From assembly GCA_903951185.1 (NCBI GenBank), contig CAJBBC010000057.1, positions 1-14,736 of the forward strand: a DNA stretch of 14,736 nucleotides, written 5' to 3'. The position numbers and the translations under genes were made by a program. Positions 6,572 through 13,385 of the stretch are shown here, one piece after another. Origin of the DNA: an uncultured Actinomycetes bacterium (GTDB lineage Bacteria > Actinomycetota > Actinomycetes > S36-B12 > UBA5976). The notes under the pieces are model-generated. The model was not told the DNA's origin. It was given only the letters and a program-made list of their open reading frames with translations, and did no database searches. Within the stretch, counting starts at the first letter, position 1, and the number at the start of each line of letters is the position of its first letter.

Positions 6572-6592
6572 TCTTAAGTAGAGGTGTTTTCA

Positions 6593-7009
6593 TTGCTAGA
6601 AATAAGCCAACAACTAATTGATCAGATAGTCGCACACGCCAGAGCGGACCATCCAGACGAGGCTTGCGGTGTAATTGCAGGACCGACTGGGGTGGATCGT
6701 CCAGAGCGCTTCATCCCGATGATTAACGCTGCACGTTCACCGACTTTTTATGAATTTGACTCACACGATTTGCTAAAGCTCTATAAAGAATTAGACGCTA
6801 ATGATGAAGATCCAGTAGTTATCTACCACTCGCATACAGCTACCGAAGCATATCCATCAAGAACTGATATCGCTTATGCCTCAGAGCCATTTGCACATTA
6901 CGTTTTAGTTAGCACCAGAGAGACGGGCAACTTAGCCGGACCTTATGAATTTCGGTCATTTCGAATTGTAGACGGGGTAGTTACTGAAGAAGAGATTAAA
7001 ATCTCTTAA
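6593..7009 (+). CDS. mec: Mec, CysO-cysteine-hydrolysing JAMM metallopeptidase
   Basis: A zinc peptidase of the JAB1/MPN/Mov34 family that in M. tuberculosis releases cysteine from the CysO-cysteine adduct. The JAMM signature is complete: Glu23 (PDEACGV), then His79-x-His81-x7-Ser89-x2-Asp92 in YHSHTATEAYPSRTD. I prefer TTG at 6593 (138 residues), because the Shine-Dalgarno AGAGGTG ends six bases before it and the product then begins in the usual way for the family. GTG at 6584 lies inside that ribosome site and is less likely. It follows DUF2017 by 21 bases. The stop overlaps the stop of the convergent cysM gene in the shared TTAA at 7006-7009. The dedicated carrier (cysO) and synthase (cysM) are adjacent, so the assignment is strong. 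Confidence 0.9.
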   Translation: MLEISQQLIDQIVAHARADHPDEACGVIAGPTGVDRPERFIPMINAARSPTFYEFDSHDLLKLYKELDANDEDPVVIYHSHTATEAYPSRTDIAYASEPFAHYVLVSTRETGNLAGPYEFRSFRIVDGVVTEEEIKIS

Positions 7010-7953
7010 GCCCAAAGTTGACCATCGAGCGCAGCTTCGGCTTCATCTAGTGAACTCTCGTAAATACCGGTAGATAAGTATTTCCAACCACCATCACAAA
7101 CAATAAATGCGATATCGGCTTTCAGTCCGGCTTTAACCGCTTTAGTTGCCATCCCTAAAGCAGCATGCAAAATTGCCCCAGTTGAGATTCCAGCAAAAAT
7201 ACCTTCTTTATCTAAAAGCTCACGAGTGCGTTCGACCGCTTCACGCGGACCAACTGAGAATCGAGTGGTTAGAACTGTTTCGTCATAAAGTTCTGGCACA
7301 AAACCTTCATCCAAATTTCTTAGACCATAAACAAGTTCACCATAACGCGGTTCAGCTGCAACTATTTGAATATCTGGATTTTGTTCGCGTAAGTATCGGC
7401 CAGCTCCCATTAAAGTGCCAGTTGTGCCAAGGCCGGCCACAAAGTGCGTAATAGTTGGTAAGTCAGCGAAAATTTCAGGACCAGTTCCGGTGTAGTGGGC
7501 CAAAGTATTTGCTGGATTTCCATATTGGTAGAGCATGACCCAACTTGGATTCTTCGCTGCAATTTCTTTAGCAACACGGACCGCCTCATTAGAACCACCA
7601 GCAGCCGGAGAGTACTGAATTTTTGCACCCCACATATTTAGTAATTGAGTTCGCTCAACTGAAGTATTTTCTGGCATTACGCAAACTAATTTGTAGCCTT
7701 TAAGCCGAGCTGCCATGGCTAATGAAATTCCAGTATTTCCGCTGGTTGGTTCGAGTATTGTGCAACCCGGAGTTAGTAAACCATCGCGCTCAGCTGCTTC
7801 AATCATCGCAAGGGCAGCACGATCTTTAATTGAACCTGTTGGATTTCGATCTTCGAGTTTGGCCCACAACCGCACATCCGAACTTGGCGAAAGATTGGGC
7901 AATCCAACGAGTGGGGTATTACCTACGGATTCCAGAAGTGAATCAAAGCGCAT
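7006..7953 (-). CDS. cysM: CysM, O-phosphoserine sulfhydrylase using CysO thiocarboxylate
   Basis: A 315-residue fold-type II PLP enzyme. In M. tuberculosis CysM makes cysteine from O-phosphoserine and the thiocarboxylated carrier CysO. Lys43 in NPTGSIKDR is the PLP lysine, EPTSGNTGIS (68-77) binds the substrate carboxylate, and GLGTTGTLMG (174-183) cradles the PLP phosphate. Arg212 in RYGELVYGLRN appears to match the M. tuberculosis arginine (Arg220) that selects O-phosphoserine over O-acetylserine, which separates it from CysK. The ATG starts three bases after the cysO stop, so the two form an operon. The gene is antiparallel to mec and murI, unlike the mycobacterial arrangement. No terminator follows; its stop overlaps that of mec. 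Confidence 0.95.
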   Translation of the reverse strand: MRFDSLLESVGNTPLVGLPNLSPSSDVRLWAKLEDRNPTGSIKDRAALAMIEAAERDGLLTPGCTILEPTSGNTGISLAMAARLKGYKLVCVMPENTSVERTQLLNMWGAKIQYSPAAGGSNEAVRVAKEIAAKNPSWVMLYQYGNPANTLAHYTGTGPEIFADLPTITHFVAGLGTTGTLMGAGRYLREQNPDIQIVAAEPRYGELVYGLRNLDEGFVPELYDETVLTTRFSVGPREAVERTRELLDKEGIFAGISTGAILHAALGMATKAVKAGLKADIAFIVCDGGWKYLSTGIYESSLDEAEAALDGQLWA

Positions 7954-7956
7954 AAA

Positions 7957-8229
7957 TTATCCACCAGCGACAGCAGGCAGAATAGTTACTGCGTCACCAT
8001 CGCTAAGTTTTGCATCTAAACTTCCCATGAAGCGGATATCTTCATCGTTGATATAGATGTTTACAAATCTGCGGAGTTGGCCTTCATCAAGTAGACGGGC
8101 ACCAATACCTGGATGATTTCCATCAAGGCAACTTATAAGTTTAGCAATTGACTCTCCAGAACATTCAACAGTTTTGGCATTTCCGGTATAGGAACGCAAG
8201 ATGGTTGGGATGCTAACAGTTACGGTCAT
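7957..8229 (-). CDS. cysO: CysO, MoaD/ThiS-like sulfur carrier protein
   Basis: A 90-residue ubiquitin-fold sulfur carrier. In M. tuberculosis the C-terminal Gly-Gly is adenylated and thiocarboxylated by MoeZ and then donates sulfur to CysM. The sequence closely follows mycobacterial CysO: TVSIPTILR near the N-terminus, RFVNIYINDEDIRF in the middle, and SDGDAVTILPAVAGG at the end, with the free Gly89-Gly90. ATG at 8229 matches the family start; a GGAG lies two bases upstream, close for a ribosome site, with a possible -10 TATCTT 13-18 bases upstream. The frame runs on to an ATG at 8355, but that 42-residue extension is unlike any CysO and lies in the intergenic control region, so I reject it. 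No MoeZ gene is in the window. Confidence 0.95.
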   Translation of the reverse strand: MTVTVSIPTILRSYTGNAKTVECSGESIAKLISCLDGNHPGIGARLLDEGQLRRFVNIYINDEDIRFMGSLDAKLSDGDAVTILPAVAGG

Positions 8230-8307
8230 TTCTCCACTTTCAAGATATTGGTTGAAGTTTCTACTAATTCCAACCTCTTGATTGTTTAATACATTCCGGT
8301 TATTTGC

Positions 8308-8324
8308 TCGCAAGTATTTTGCAA
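8308..8324. promoter_or_regulatory. second Nur-box-like site (one mismatch) between cysO and murI
   Basis: TCGCAA-GTATT-TTGCAA matches the pattern TTGCAA-N5-TTGCAA at 11 of 12 positions. The right arm continues as TTGCAATAAG, the same ten bases as in the site upstream of cbiM. It lies 79 bases upstream of cysO and 63 upstream of murI. Function is inference, and no metal link to these genes is known to me. Confidence 0.35.
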
Positions 8325-8374
8325 TAAGTGATTGAAAAAATCCTTGCAATGCCAAGGGTTTGGCTTATTGCGAA

Positions 8375-8380
8375 TATGCT
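8375..8380 (+). promoter_or_regulatory. leaderless -10 (TATGCT) for murI
   Basis: TATGCT sits at exactly -12 to -7 of GTG 8387, placing the transcription start at the initiator codon. A short inverted repeat GCCAA-GGGT-TTGGC (8351-8364) lies just upstream. Confidence 0.55.
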
Positions 8381-8386
8381 TATGGA

Positions 8387-9172
8387 GTGGATAATCGAGC
8401 AATAGGTGTGATGGATTCGGGTGTTGGTGGCCTGACCGTAGTTCGAGCAATCCTGGACCAGTTACCCAATGAGCCGGTTATCTATGTTGGTGACACAGCA
8501 AATGGACCGTACGGACCTAAACCAATTGCACAAGTTCGAGAAATAGCACTAAATGTTTTAGATTCGCTTGTTGAGCGCGATGTAAAAGCCTTAGTTATCG
8601 CCTGTAATTCAGCTAGCGCCGCTATGTTACGCGATGCTCGAGAGCGTTATTCGATTCCAGTTATCGAAGTAATTCAACCCGCAGTGCGTCGTGCCGTTAG
8701 TGCAACTAGAACTGGTCATATTGGCGTAATTGGGACATCAGCCACAATAAATAGTGGGGCATATGCAGACGCTTTTGCTGCAGCAACCCACATTCAACTA
8801 ACTTCCGCCGCTTGTCCAAAATTTGTTGAATTAGTTGAGGCTGGAATAACAAGCGGTCCAGAGGTACTTGATGTGGCTCGGGAGTACCTGGCGCCAATCT
8901 TGAAGGATGAAGTTGACACCTTAGTTCTAGGCTGCACCCATTACCCGCTGCTGACTGGTGTTATTAGCTTGATTGCTGGCGATAAAGTCACATTAGTTTC
9001 AAGTGCCGAAGAGACAGCAAAAGATGTTTATCGAACTTTAGTTGAAAATGATTTACTTAGAGACCCTAAAGCTGGGGCGCCAAAACATGTTTTCTTGGCA
9101 ACCGGTAAGCCATTCACAAATCTGGCTCGCCGCTTCTTGGGTCCTGAAGTAAATACCGTTGAGTCGCTCTAG
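8387..9172 (+). CDS. murI: glutamate racemase
   Basis: Converts L-glutamate to D-glutamate for peptidoglycan, without a cofactor, using two catalytic cysteines. Both are present: Cys73 in ACNSASA and Cys183 in GCTHYP. The N-terminal DSGVGG (Asp10-Ser11), GDTANGPYGP and GVIGTSAT motifs are also seen. I start it at GTG 8387 (261 residues), because MDNRAIGVMDSG matches the usual N-terminus and a -10 hexamer lies at exactly -12. The longer frame from TTG 8360 would translate the promoter. In M. tuberculosis murI follows cysM and a rhomboid gene; here no rhomboid is present and cysO-cysM are inverted, so murI has a new divergent promoter region. The rph gene follows after 16 bases. Confidence 0.95.
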   Translation: MDNRAIGVMDSGVGGLTVVRAILDQLPNEPVIYVGDTANGPYGPKPIAQVREIALNVLDSLVERDVKALVIACNSASAAMLRDARERYSIPVIEVIQPAVRRAVSATRTGHIGVIGTSATINSGAYADAFAAATHIQLTSAACPKFVELVEAGITSGPEVLDVAREYLAPILKDEVDTLVLGCTHYPLLTGVISLIAGDKVTLVSSAEETAKDVYRTLVENDLLRDPKAGAPKHVFLATGKPFTNLARRFLGPEVNTVESL

Positions 9173-9176
9173 TTGC

Positions 9177-9182
9177 TAGAGT
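9177..9182 (+). promoter_or_regulatory. leaderless extended -10 (TGC-TAGAGT) for rph
   Basis: TAGAGT occupies exactly -12 to -7 of GTG 9189, and the TGC before it makes an extended -10. The octamer GAGTCGCT is repeated at 9161-9168 and 9179-9186 around it. This gives rph its own promoter in the gap after murI. Confidence 0.5.
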
Positions 9183-9188
9183 CGCTAC

Positions 9189-9917
9189 GTGACTACTAGA
9201 ACTGACGGCCGAAGTGCCGATGAATTACGCGAAGTAAAATTCACTCGAAATTGGCTTGATCATGCGGAAGGTAGCGTGCTGGTTGAGTTCGGCGCTACTC
9301 GCGTTTTATGCGCTGTTTCATTTGTTGAAGGTGTTCCTCGTTGGAAAAAAGGTAGCGGCGAAGGTTGGCTAACCGCCGAGTATTCAATGCTGCCGCGAGC
9401 CACCCATACTCGCAGTGATCGCGAAAGCGTTAAAGGCAAACTAGGTGGTCGCACCCACGAAATTTCTCGATTAATTGGCAGAAGCTTAAGAACTGTAATT
9501 GACCTTAAGTCACTAGGTGAAAATACGATCATGATTGATTGTGACGTTTTGCAGGCAGATGGTGGAACTAGAACTGCAGCAATTACTGGAGCTTATGTTG
9601 CAGTGGTAGATGCGGTTGAATGGGCTCGTAGCGCCGGGTTAGTTCCAGCAAAAGCAGTTGTGCTTAGAGATTCAGTCGCTGCAGTGTCTGTTGGAATTAT
9701 CGACGGTATCCCAACTCTAGATTTACATTATGACGATGACGTTCGAGCGGAAACAGACATGAATATTGTCATGACTGGGTCTGGCAGTTTTATTGAAATA
9801 CAAGGCACTGCTGAGCGAGAGCCATTTGATCGCGCATTACTGAATCAGCTACTTGATCTTGCCAGTATTGGATGTATCGAATTATCAGCTCTTCAAAAGG
9901 CCGCGCTAATCAAGTGA
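9189..9917 (+). CDS. rph: ribonuclease PH
   Basis: A phosphorolytic 3'-5' exoribonuclease that trims tRNA precursors and forms hexameric rings. At 242 residues it has the standard length. The N-terminus MTTRTDGRSADELR is typical and fixes GTG 9189 as the start. GGRTHEISRLIGRSLR (residues 86-101) contains the phosphate-binding region, GTRTAAITGA (126-135) the second phosphate contact, and LDLHYDDD (177-184) the acidic metal site. It lies between murI and rdgB, as in mycobacteria. Its stop TGA overlaps the rdgB GTG as GTGA, indicating translational coupling. Confidence 0.95.
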   Translation: MTTRTDGRSADELREVKFTRNWLDHAEGSVLVEFGATRVLCAVSFVEGVPRWKKGSGEGWLTAEYSMLPRATHTRSDRESVKGKLGGRTHEISRLIGRSLRTVIDLKSLGENTIMIDCDVLQADGGTRTAAITGAYVAVVDAVEWARSAGLVPAKAVVLRDSVAAVSVGIIDGIPTLDLHYDDDVRAETDMNIVMTGSGSFIEIQGTAEREPFDRALLNQLLDLASIGCIELSALQKAALIK

Positions 9918-10522
9918 CAATGCAAATTGTTCTGGCGACTCGAAATCTACATAAAGCCCAAGAGCTTGAGCGGATTTTGAATGAACAGAATCTGGAAATA
10001 GAAATTCTTACCATCGACAAATTTCCAAATGCCCCTGACGTTCCAGAAACTGAAGATACTTTTGAAGGGAATGCTTTACTGAAAGCAGTCGCACTCAGTA
10101 AGTACACCGGCTTACCTGCGATTGCAGACGATTCAGGTATTTGCATTGATGCACTTGGCGGCAGTCCAGGCGTCCTATCTGCAAGATGGTCTGGTGCAAC
10201 TGAAAATGTAGATCAAGCAAATCTAAATCTTGTCCTTGAACAAATGGAGGCAATTACTGAAGACAAACGCGGCGCACAATTCGTTTGTGCCGCTGTGGCT
10301 GTTTTCCCTGATGGTCGACAACTAATTTCGCGTGGCACAGTAGACGGACAAATTACCCGTGCGCCAAAAGGTACACATGGGTTTGGTTATGACCCAATTT
10401 TTCAACCAAATGGATTAACTAAAACTACTGCCGAGATGTCAGCCAGTGAAAAAGACTCAATAAGTCATCGTGGTTTGGCATTACGAGATTTAGCTAGCCA
10501 ACTAAGAAAAGCTATTTCTTAA
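9914..10522 (+). CDS. rdgB: RdgB/HAM1 family XTP/dITP pyrophosphatase
   Basis: Hydrolyses dITP, ITP and XTP to monophosphates, keeping deaminated purines out of DNA and RNA. About 202 residues, normal for the family. Motifs are ATRNLHKAQEL at the N-terminus (phosphate contacts Thr, Asn and Lys), ADDSGICIDALGG (metal-binding Asp pair), PGVLSARW, GFGYDPIFQPNG, and EKDSISHRG near the end. The start is GTG 9914, which overlaps the rph stop (GTGA); ATG 9920, two codons on, is equally possible. An upstream ATG at 9872 would add unrelated residues inside rph. There is no terminator before the convergent tRNA-Leu 19 bases away, so read-through into that tRNA's antisense strand is possible. Confidence 0.94.
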   Translation: MTMQIVLATRNLHKAQELERILNEQNLEIEILTIDKFPNAPDVPETEDTFEGNALLKAVALSKYTGLPAIADDSGICIDALGGSPGVLSARWSGATENVDQANLNLVLEQMEAITEDKRGAQFVCAAVAVFPDGRQLISRGTVDGQITRAPKGTHGFGYDPIFQPNGLTKTTAEMSASEKDSISHRGLALRDLASQLRKAIS

Positions 10523-10541
10523 ACGATCAAAAGTTTAAACG

Positions 10542-10623
10542 TGCGGGACGGGGGAGTTGAACCCCCACACCCGAAGGCGCCAGAACCTAAATCTGGTGCG
10601 TCTGCCAATTCCGCCAGTCCCGC
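10542..10623 (-). tRNA. tRNA-Leu(UAG)
   Basis: A cloverleaf can be folded on the minus strand. The acceptor GCGGGAC (10623-10617) pairs with GTCCCGC (10549-10543), with discriminator A at 10542. The anticodon arm CCAGA-TTTAGGT-TCTGG gives anticodon TAG, which reads CUN leucine codons. A long variable arm (CGCCTTCGGGTG) and the T-arm GGGGG-TTCAACT-CCCCC mark it as a class II leucine tRNA. CCA is not encoded; the bases after the discriminator are CG. Confidence 0.95.
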
Positions 10624-10684
10624 GCACGTGGGCACTATTCTGCCATCAATTGAGGCTGAATCGGAAATCGGCTAGAAGGATTAA

Positions 10685-10701
10685 GGCGCAAAGCCTGCGC
10701 C
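10685..10701 (-). terminator. intrinsic terminator after cbiO
   Basis: GGCGCA pairs with TGCGCC around a five-base loop, followed on the minus strand by TTAATCCTT, a modest T-rich tail. It lies 36 bases beyond the cbiO stop and upstream of tRNA-Leu, so it would close the metal transport operon. Confidence 0.6.
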
Positions 10702-10736
10702 GGGATGCCTAGGTTGATCCGAGCGGTTAACCAGAC

Positions 10737-11504
10737 TTAATTTATTCCCGAGGACATTAACTTTGGATTAAAGCCAAATGGCAGCTCGAGGCGATGGCTG
10801 GACATTAATGATGTATTTGTCAGGATGTTGTAAGTCGAATCATCAGCAACTATCTGTCCGCCAGACAAAATCAAAGATCGCTCACATAATTCATACGCAT
10901 ACGGTAAATCATGAGTGACCATTAGCAGGGTCGTCTCTAGAGATTTAATTATTTCGGAAAGTTCACGCCGGCTGGCTGGATCGAGATTCGAACTTGGTTC
11001 ATCCAAAACTAAAATTTCAGGATTCATCACTAAAACAGTTGCAAGTGCCACTCGACGGCGTTGACCGAAGGAAAGGTGATGAGGTGGGCGATCAGCAAAT
11101 TCAAGCATGCCCACACGAACTAAAGCTTGGTCAACAATTGAATCTAGCTCTGGGCCACTAATTCCCATATTTCGCGGACCAAACGCAACATCTTCGCGAA
11201 CTGTTGGCATAAAGAGTTGGTCATCGGGATCTTGAAAAACAATTCCTACGCGGCTGCGGATAGCTTTCAACGATTGCTTATCGGTTGTATCGACAAGCTG
11301 GCCATCGATTTTTACTTCGCCATGGCCGGCGGTCAAGATACCGTTTAAGTGCATTACTAATGTCGTTTTTCCAGCGCCATTTGGACCAAGTAGGGCAACT
11401 CGCTGCCCTCGACTTACTTTGAAATCAACACCGAATAGCGCTTGATGTCCATCAGCGTATGCATATGCAAGTCTGTTTACTTCAAGACTTATGTTGTCTA
11501 CCAT
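10737..11504 (-). CDS. cbiO: ECF-type nickel/cobalt transporter, ATPase subunit CbiO
   Basis: A 255-residue ABC ATPase that powers the energy-coupling module. Walker A is GPNGAGKTT (residues 40-48), the Q-loop is Gln91 in VFQDPDDQLF, the signature is LSFGQRRR (144-151, the Phe being usual for this subfamily), Walker B is ILVLDEP (164-170) with catalytic Glu169, and the H-loop is His198. All catalytic parts are present. The ATG directly follows the cbiQ stop (TAAATG), so the genes are coupled. A single ATPase gene suggests a homodimer, as in dedicated CbiMNQO systems. Confidence 0.93.
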   Translation of the reverse strand: MVDNISLEVNRLAYAYADGHQALFGVDFKVSRGQRVALLGPNGAGKTTLVMHLNGILTAGHGEVKIDGQLVDTTDKQSLKAIRSRVGIVFQDPDDQLFMPTVREDVAFGPRNMGISGPELDSIVDQALVRVGMLEFADRPPHHLSFGQRRRVALATVLVMNPEILVLDEPSSNLDPASRRELSEIIKSLETTLLMVTHDLPYAYELCERSLILSGGQIVADDSTYNILTNTSLMSSHRLELPFGFNPKLMSSGIN

Positions 11505-12305
11505 TTAGAGCCTCGCAATAGTAAGTAAAGTAAGTGCGCTCAATGCGGGCACTAAAGCGGTAAATTTCTGTTTTCGTGAACTTTTTGAACTGTTATTGAG
11601 CGATAAATTCCCATCGTAACCACGAGAAAGCATAGCCAAGTGGACTCGCTCACCTCGCTCATAGGATCGGATAAATAAAGCACCAATTGATTGCCCAAGT
11701 ATTCGCCAATCTAAAATTCCACGCGGCTCAAAACCACGAGAAATTCGAGCAATTTTCATTCGATTCATTTCATCAAGCACTACAGCTGTGTAACGAAACA
11801 TAAATGAAGTTATCTGAATTAAAGTAGCCGGCACGCGTAATTTTTCTAGGCTAGCGAGAAGTTCCCGACTGGATGTGCTGGCCGAAAGAATAATGGAAAC
11901 CATTACGCCCAAAGTACTTTTTGCCAAAATACCAAATGCCACCCAAAGGCCATCAGGGGATAACTGCAAGCCGAGCACTTGGATTTTTTCACCAGGTGTA
12001 GCAAATGGAATTAATATGGCGAAAAATACAAATGGTATTTCGATCAGCATTCGCTTAGCCAAAGTCCTAAACTTAAGCCGGGCTAACCGAGCAATGGACA
12101 GCAAGATAACTAAATATGCGAAAAAAACTTGTATATCTCGAGCGGGCGTTGCAACTACAACAAAAATAAAACATAGCGCCCCAACAACTTTTAAGTGTGC
12201 TGGTAGGTCATGTATTTTTGTGTGTTCGTGAATGTAAAGGTGATCAATCAGATTATGTCCATGGACATGTTTGGATCGATCTAATTGGATTGGGTCTAAA
12301 TTCAA
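11505..12305 (-). CDS. cbiQ: ECF transporter transmembrane subunit CbiQ with a His-rich N-terminus
   Basis: A 266-residue T-component that couples the ATPase to the metal-binding membrane parts. Several hydrophobic segments are visible, followed by the two Ala/Ser-Arg-Gly coupling-helix motifs, ARISRGFEPR (about 185-194) and MLSRGYDGN (about 223-231), that contact CbiO. The N-terminus is unusually rich in histidine: His13, 15, 17, 22, 26, 28, 32 and 37. This looks like a metal-gathering stretch. The start is TTG 12305, whose frame overlaps the cbiN TGA (TTGA); no good ribosome site is visible, so translation is probably coupled. One terminal hydrophobic helix ends the protein. The histidines favour nickel or cobalt as substrate. 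Confidence 0.88.
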   Translation of the reverse strand: MNLDPIQLDRSKHVHGHNLIDHLYIHEHTKIHDLPAHLKVVGALCFIFVVVATPARDIQVFFAYLVILLSIARLARLKFRTLAKRMLIEIPFVFFAILIPFATPGEKIQVLGLQLSPDGLWVAFGILAKSTLGVMVSIILSASTSSRELLASLEKLRVPATLIQITSFMFRYTAVVLDEMNRMKIARISRGFEPRGILDWRILGQSIGALFIRSYERGERVHLAMLSRGYDGNLSLNNSSKSSRKQKFTALVPALSALTLLTIARL

Positions 12306-12598
12306 TTACTTTGATTTTCGCTTGATTTACTAACCCATTTGACTAATCCATAGCCAAGTAAGCCTGTAACTATTACTCCAAATATTCCGGCCAGACCAGT
12401 GCTATTCGCTAAACCAGAAATTCCATAATCTGAAAATATCGAGTCTGCTACTGCAGAATCCGTCACATATACATCCAAACCTTTATCAGCTGAGACTTTT
12501 TCAAGACCATCTGGATTTGAACTAGCTAAATAACTGAACATTCCAGCAACTACCGCAGAAACTAGTAAACCAACCAGGACGAATTTTCTCTGAGTCAT
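12302..12598 (-). CDS. cbiN: PDGLE-domain small membrane subunit CbiN
   Basis: A 98-residue protein with two membrane helices (about residues 7-26 and 67-88) and, just after the first, the PDGLE motif (29-33) that defines the family. CbiN/NikN subunits assist metal loading of CbiM/NikM. The intervening extracytoplasmic loop (about 30-65) is acidic. Start ATG shares one base with the cbiM stop (TGATG), so it is coupled to cbiM. It lies between cbiM and cbiQ, the usual order. Confidence 0.88.
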   Translation of the reverse strand: MTQRKFVLVGLLVSAVVAGMFSYLASSNPDGLEKVSADKGLDVYVTDSAVADSIFSDYGISGLANSTGLAGIFGVIVTGLLGYGLVKWVSKSSENQSN

Positions 12599-13284
12599 CA
12601 GCGTTCCGATCCAAGAATTACTAGTTTAGATTTTGGCATAAATTTACGTGCTCCAGTTACTAAGTCAGCGCGGGCTGTCAAAACAGCACTAATCGTCAAC
12701 AAAGTTATTAGCGCTTCACCCAGTCCAATAAGTAAATGAACGCCCACAACTGCTCGCATCACATCGCCTAATTCGAAGGTAGCGGTGCCACCAATGGCGT
12801 ATTCAATAACAAAGCCAGCGGCTGAGGCGGGCACTGATAAAAACGCAGCAATTCCAGTTGCCACCAATATTCCTGACTTATTTTTTGGCAAGAATTTCAT
12901 CGACACTGTAAAAGTTAAATAACCAACAAGTACGGCAAGCACACCCATATTTAAAATATTCAAACCCAGTGCAGTTAAGCCACCATCGGCGAAAATAAGT
13001 GCCTGCACACCAAGCACCACAGTCATTGCCAAAATCGCAGCCCAAGGTCCGATTAATATGGCGGCCAGCGCACCGCCAATTAAGTGTCCACTGGTTCCAA
13101 GTGCAACTGGAAAGTTAATCATCTGCGCCGCAAATATAAATACGGCGGATAGGCCAGCAACTGGGGCAACTTCACTATCCATTTTGCCTTTAGTTAATTT
13201 CAGTGAAACACCAACTGCGCCAGCAGCTAAAGCAGCCGCACCAATCGAAGTAGGTACGTCAAAAAATCCATCGGGTATGTGCAT
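12598..13284 (-). CDS. cbiM: nickel/cobalt-binding membrane component CbiM
   Basis: The S-component that binds Ni2+ or Co2+. The product begins Met-His-Ile-Pro-Asp-Gly, in which the free N-terminus and His2 are metal ligands in the family, so the start must be ATG 13284; a frame open back to 13365 would bury this site. GTSGHLIGG (residues 63-71, His67) and the segment QALIFADGGLTALGLNILNM are diagnostic. The length is 228 residues with about six to seven helices. A Shine-Dalgarno, TGAGGT, lies four bases upstream. It leads the cbiMNQO operon. The upstream palindrome resembles a nickel-responsive Nur box, so nickel (NikM) may be the true cargo; Co and Ni variants cannot be separated by eye. 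Confidence 0.93.
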   Translation of the reverse strand: MHIPDGFFDVPTSIGAAALAAGAVGVSLKLTKGKMDSEVAPVAGLSAVFIFAAQMINFPVALGTSGHLIGGALAAILIGPWAAILAMTVVLGVQALIFADGGLTALGLNILNMGVLAVLVGYLTFTVSMKFLPKNKSGILVATGIAAFLSVPASAAGFVIEYAIGGTATFELGDVMRAVVGVHLLIGLGEALITLLTISAVLTARADLVTGARKFMPKSKLVILGSER

Positions 13285-13295
13285 CTGGACCTCAT

Positions 13296-13324
13296 TTCTT
13301 ATTGCAAACGACTTGCAATAAGAA
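13296..13324. promoter_or_regulatory. Nur-box-like operator overlapping the cbiM promoter
   Basis: A perfect inverted repeat with 12-base arms (TTCTTATTGCAA and its complement) and a five-base spacer. The core is TTGCAA-N5-TTGCAA, the Nur box described in Streptomyces coelicolor, where nickel-bound Nur represses uptake genes. TATTCT on the minus strand (13326-13321) could be the -10 of the cbiM promoter, so a bound repressor would block it. The site ends just before the cbiM ribosome site. The palindrome is seen directly; the regulator's identity is inferred. Confidence 0.75.
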
Positions 13325-13379
13325 TACCTAGTAAATTCAAGTACCGCATCTTGAGGTTTTGGCAACCAAAAATAGTTTG

Positions 13380-13385
13380 TAGGCT
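13380..13385 (+). promoter_or_regulatory. leaderless -10 (TAGGCT) for the DUF3618 gene
   Basis: TAGGCT sits at exactly -12 to -7 of ATG 13392 with no Shine-Dalgarno. Just upstream TTTTGG-CAA-CCAAAA (13357-13371) is a small perfect inverted repeat near the -35 position. Confidence 0.5.

Noticed and set aside
6102..6635. Minus-strand 177-residue frame
   Set aside because: It covers the DUF2017 gene antisense. DUF2017 and its coupling to clpS are well supported, while this frame resembles no family.
8360..8386. TTG 8360 as the murI start
   Set aside because: The nine extra codons read through the -10 box TATGCT and do not resemble MurI N-termini; GTG 8387 fits family and promoter.
13285..13365. 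27-residue N-terminal extension of CbiM
   Set aside because: It would mask the N-terminal Met-His metal site and translate the Nur-like operator; a good ribosome site precedes ATG 13284.
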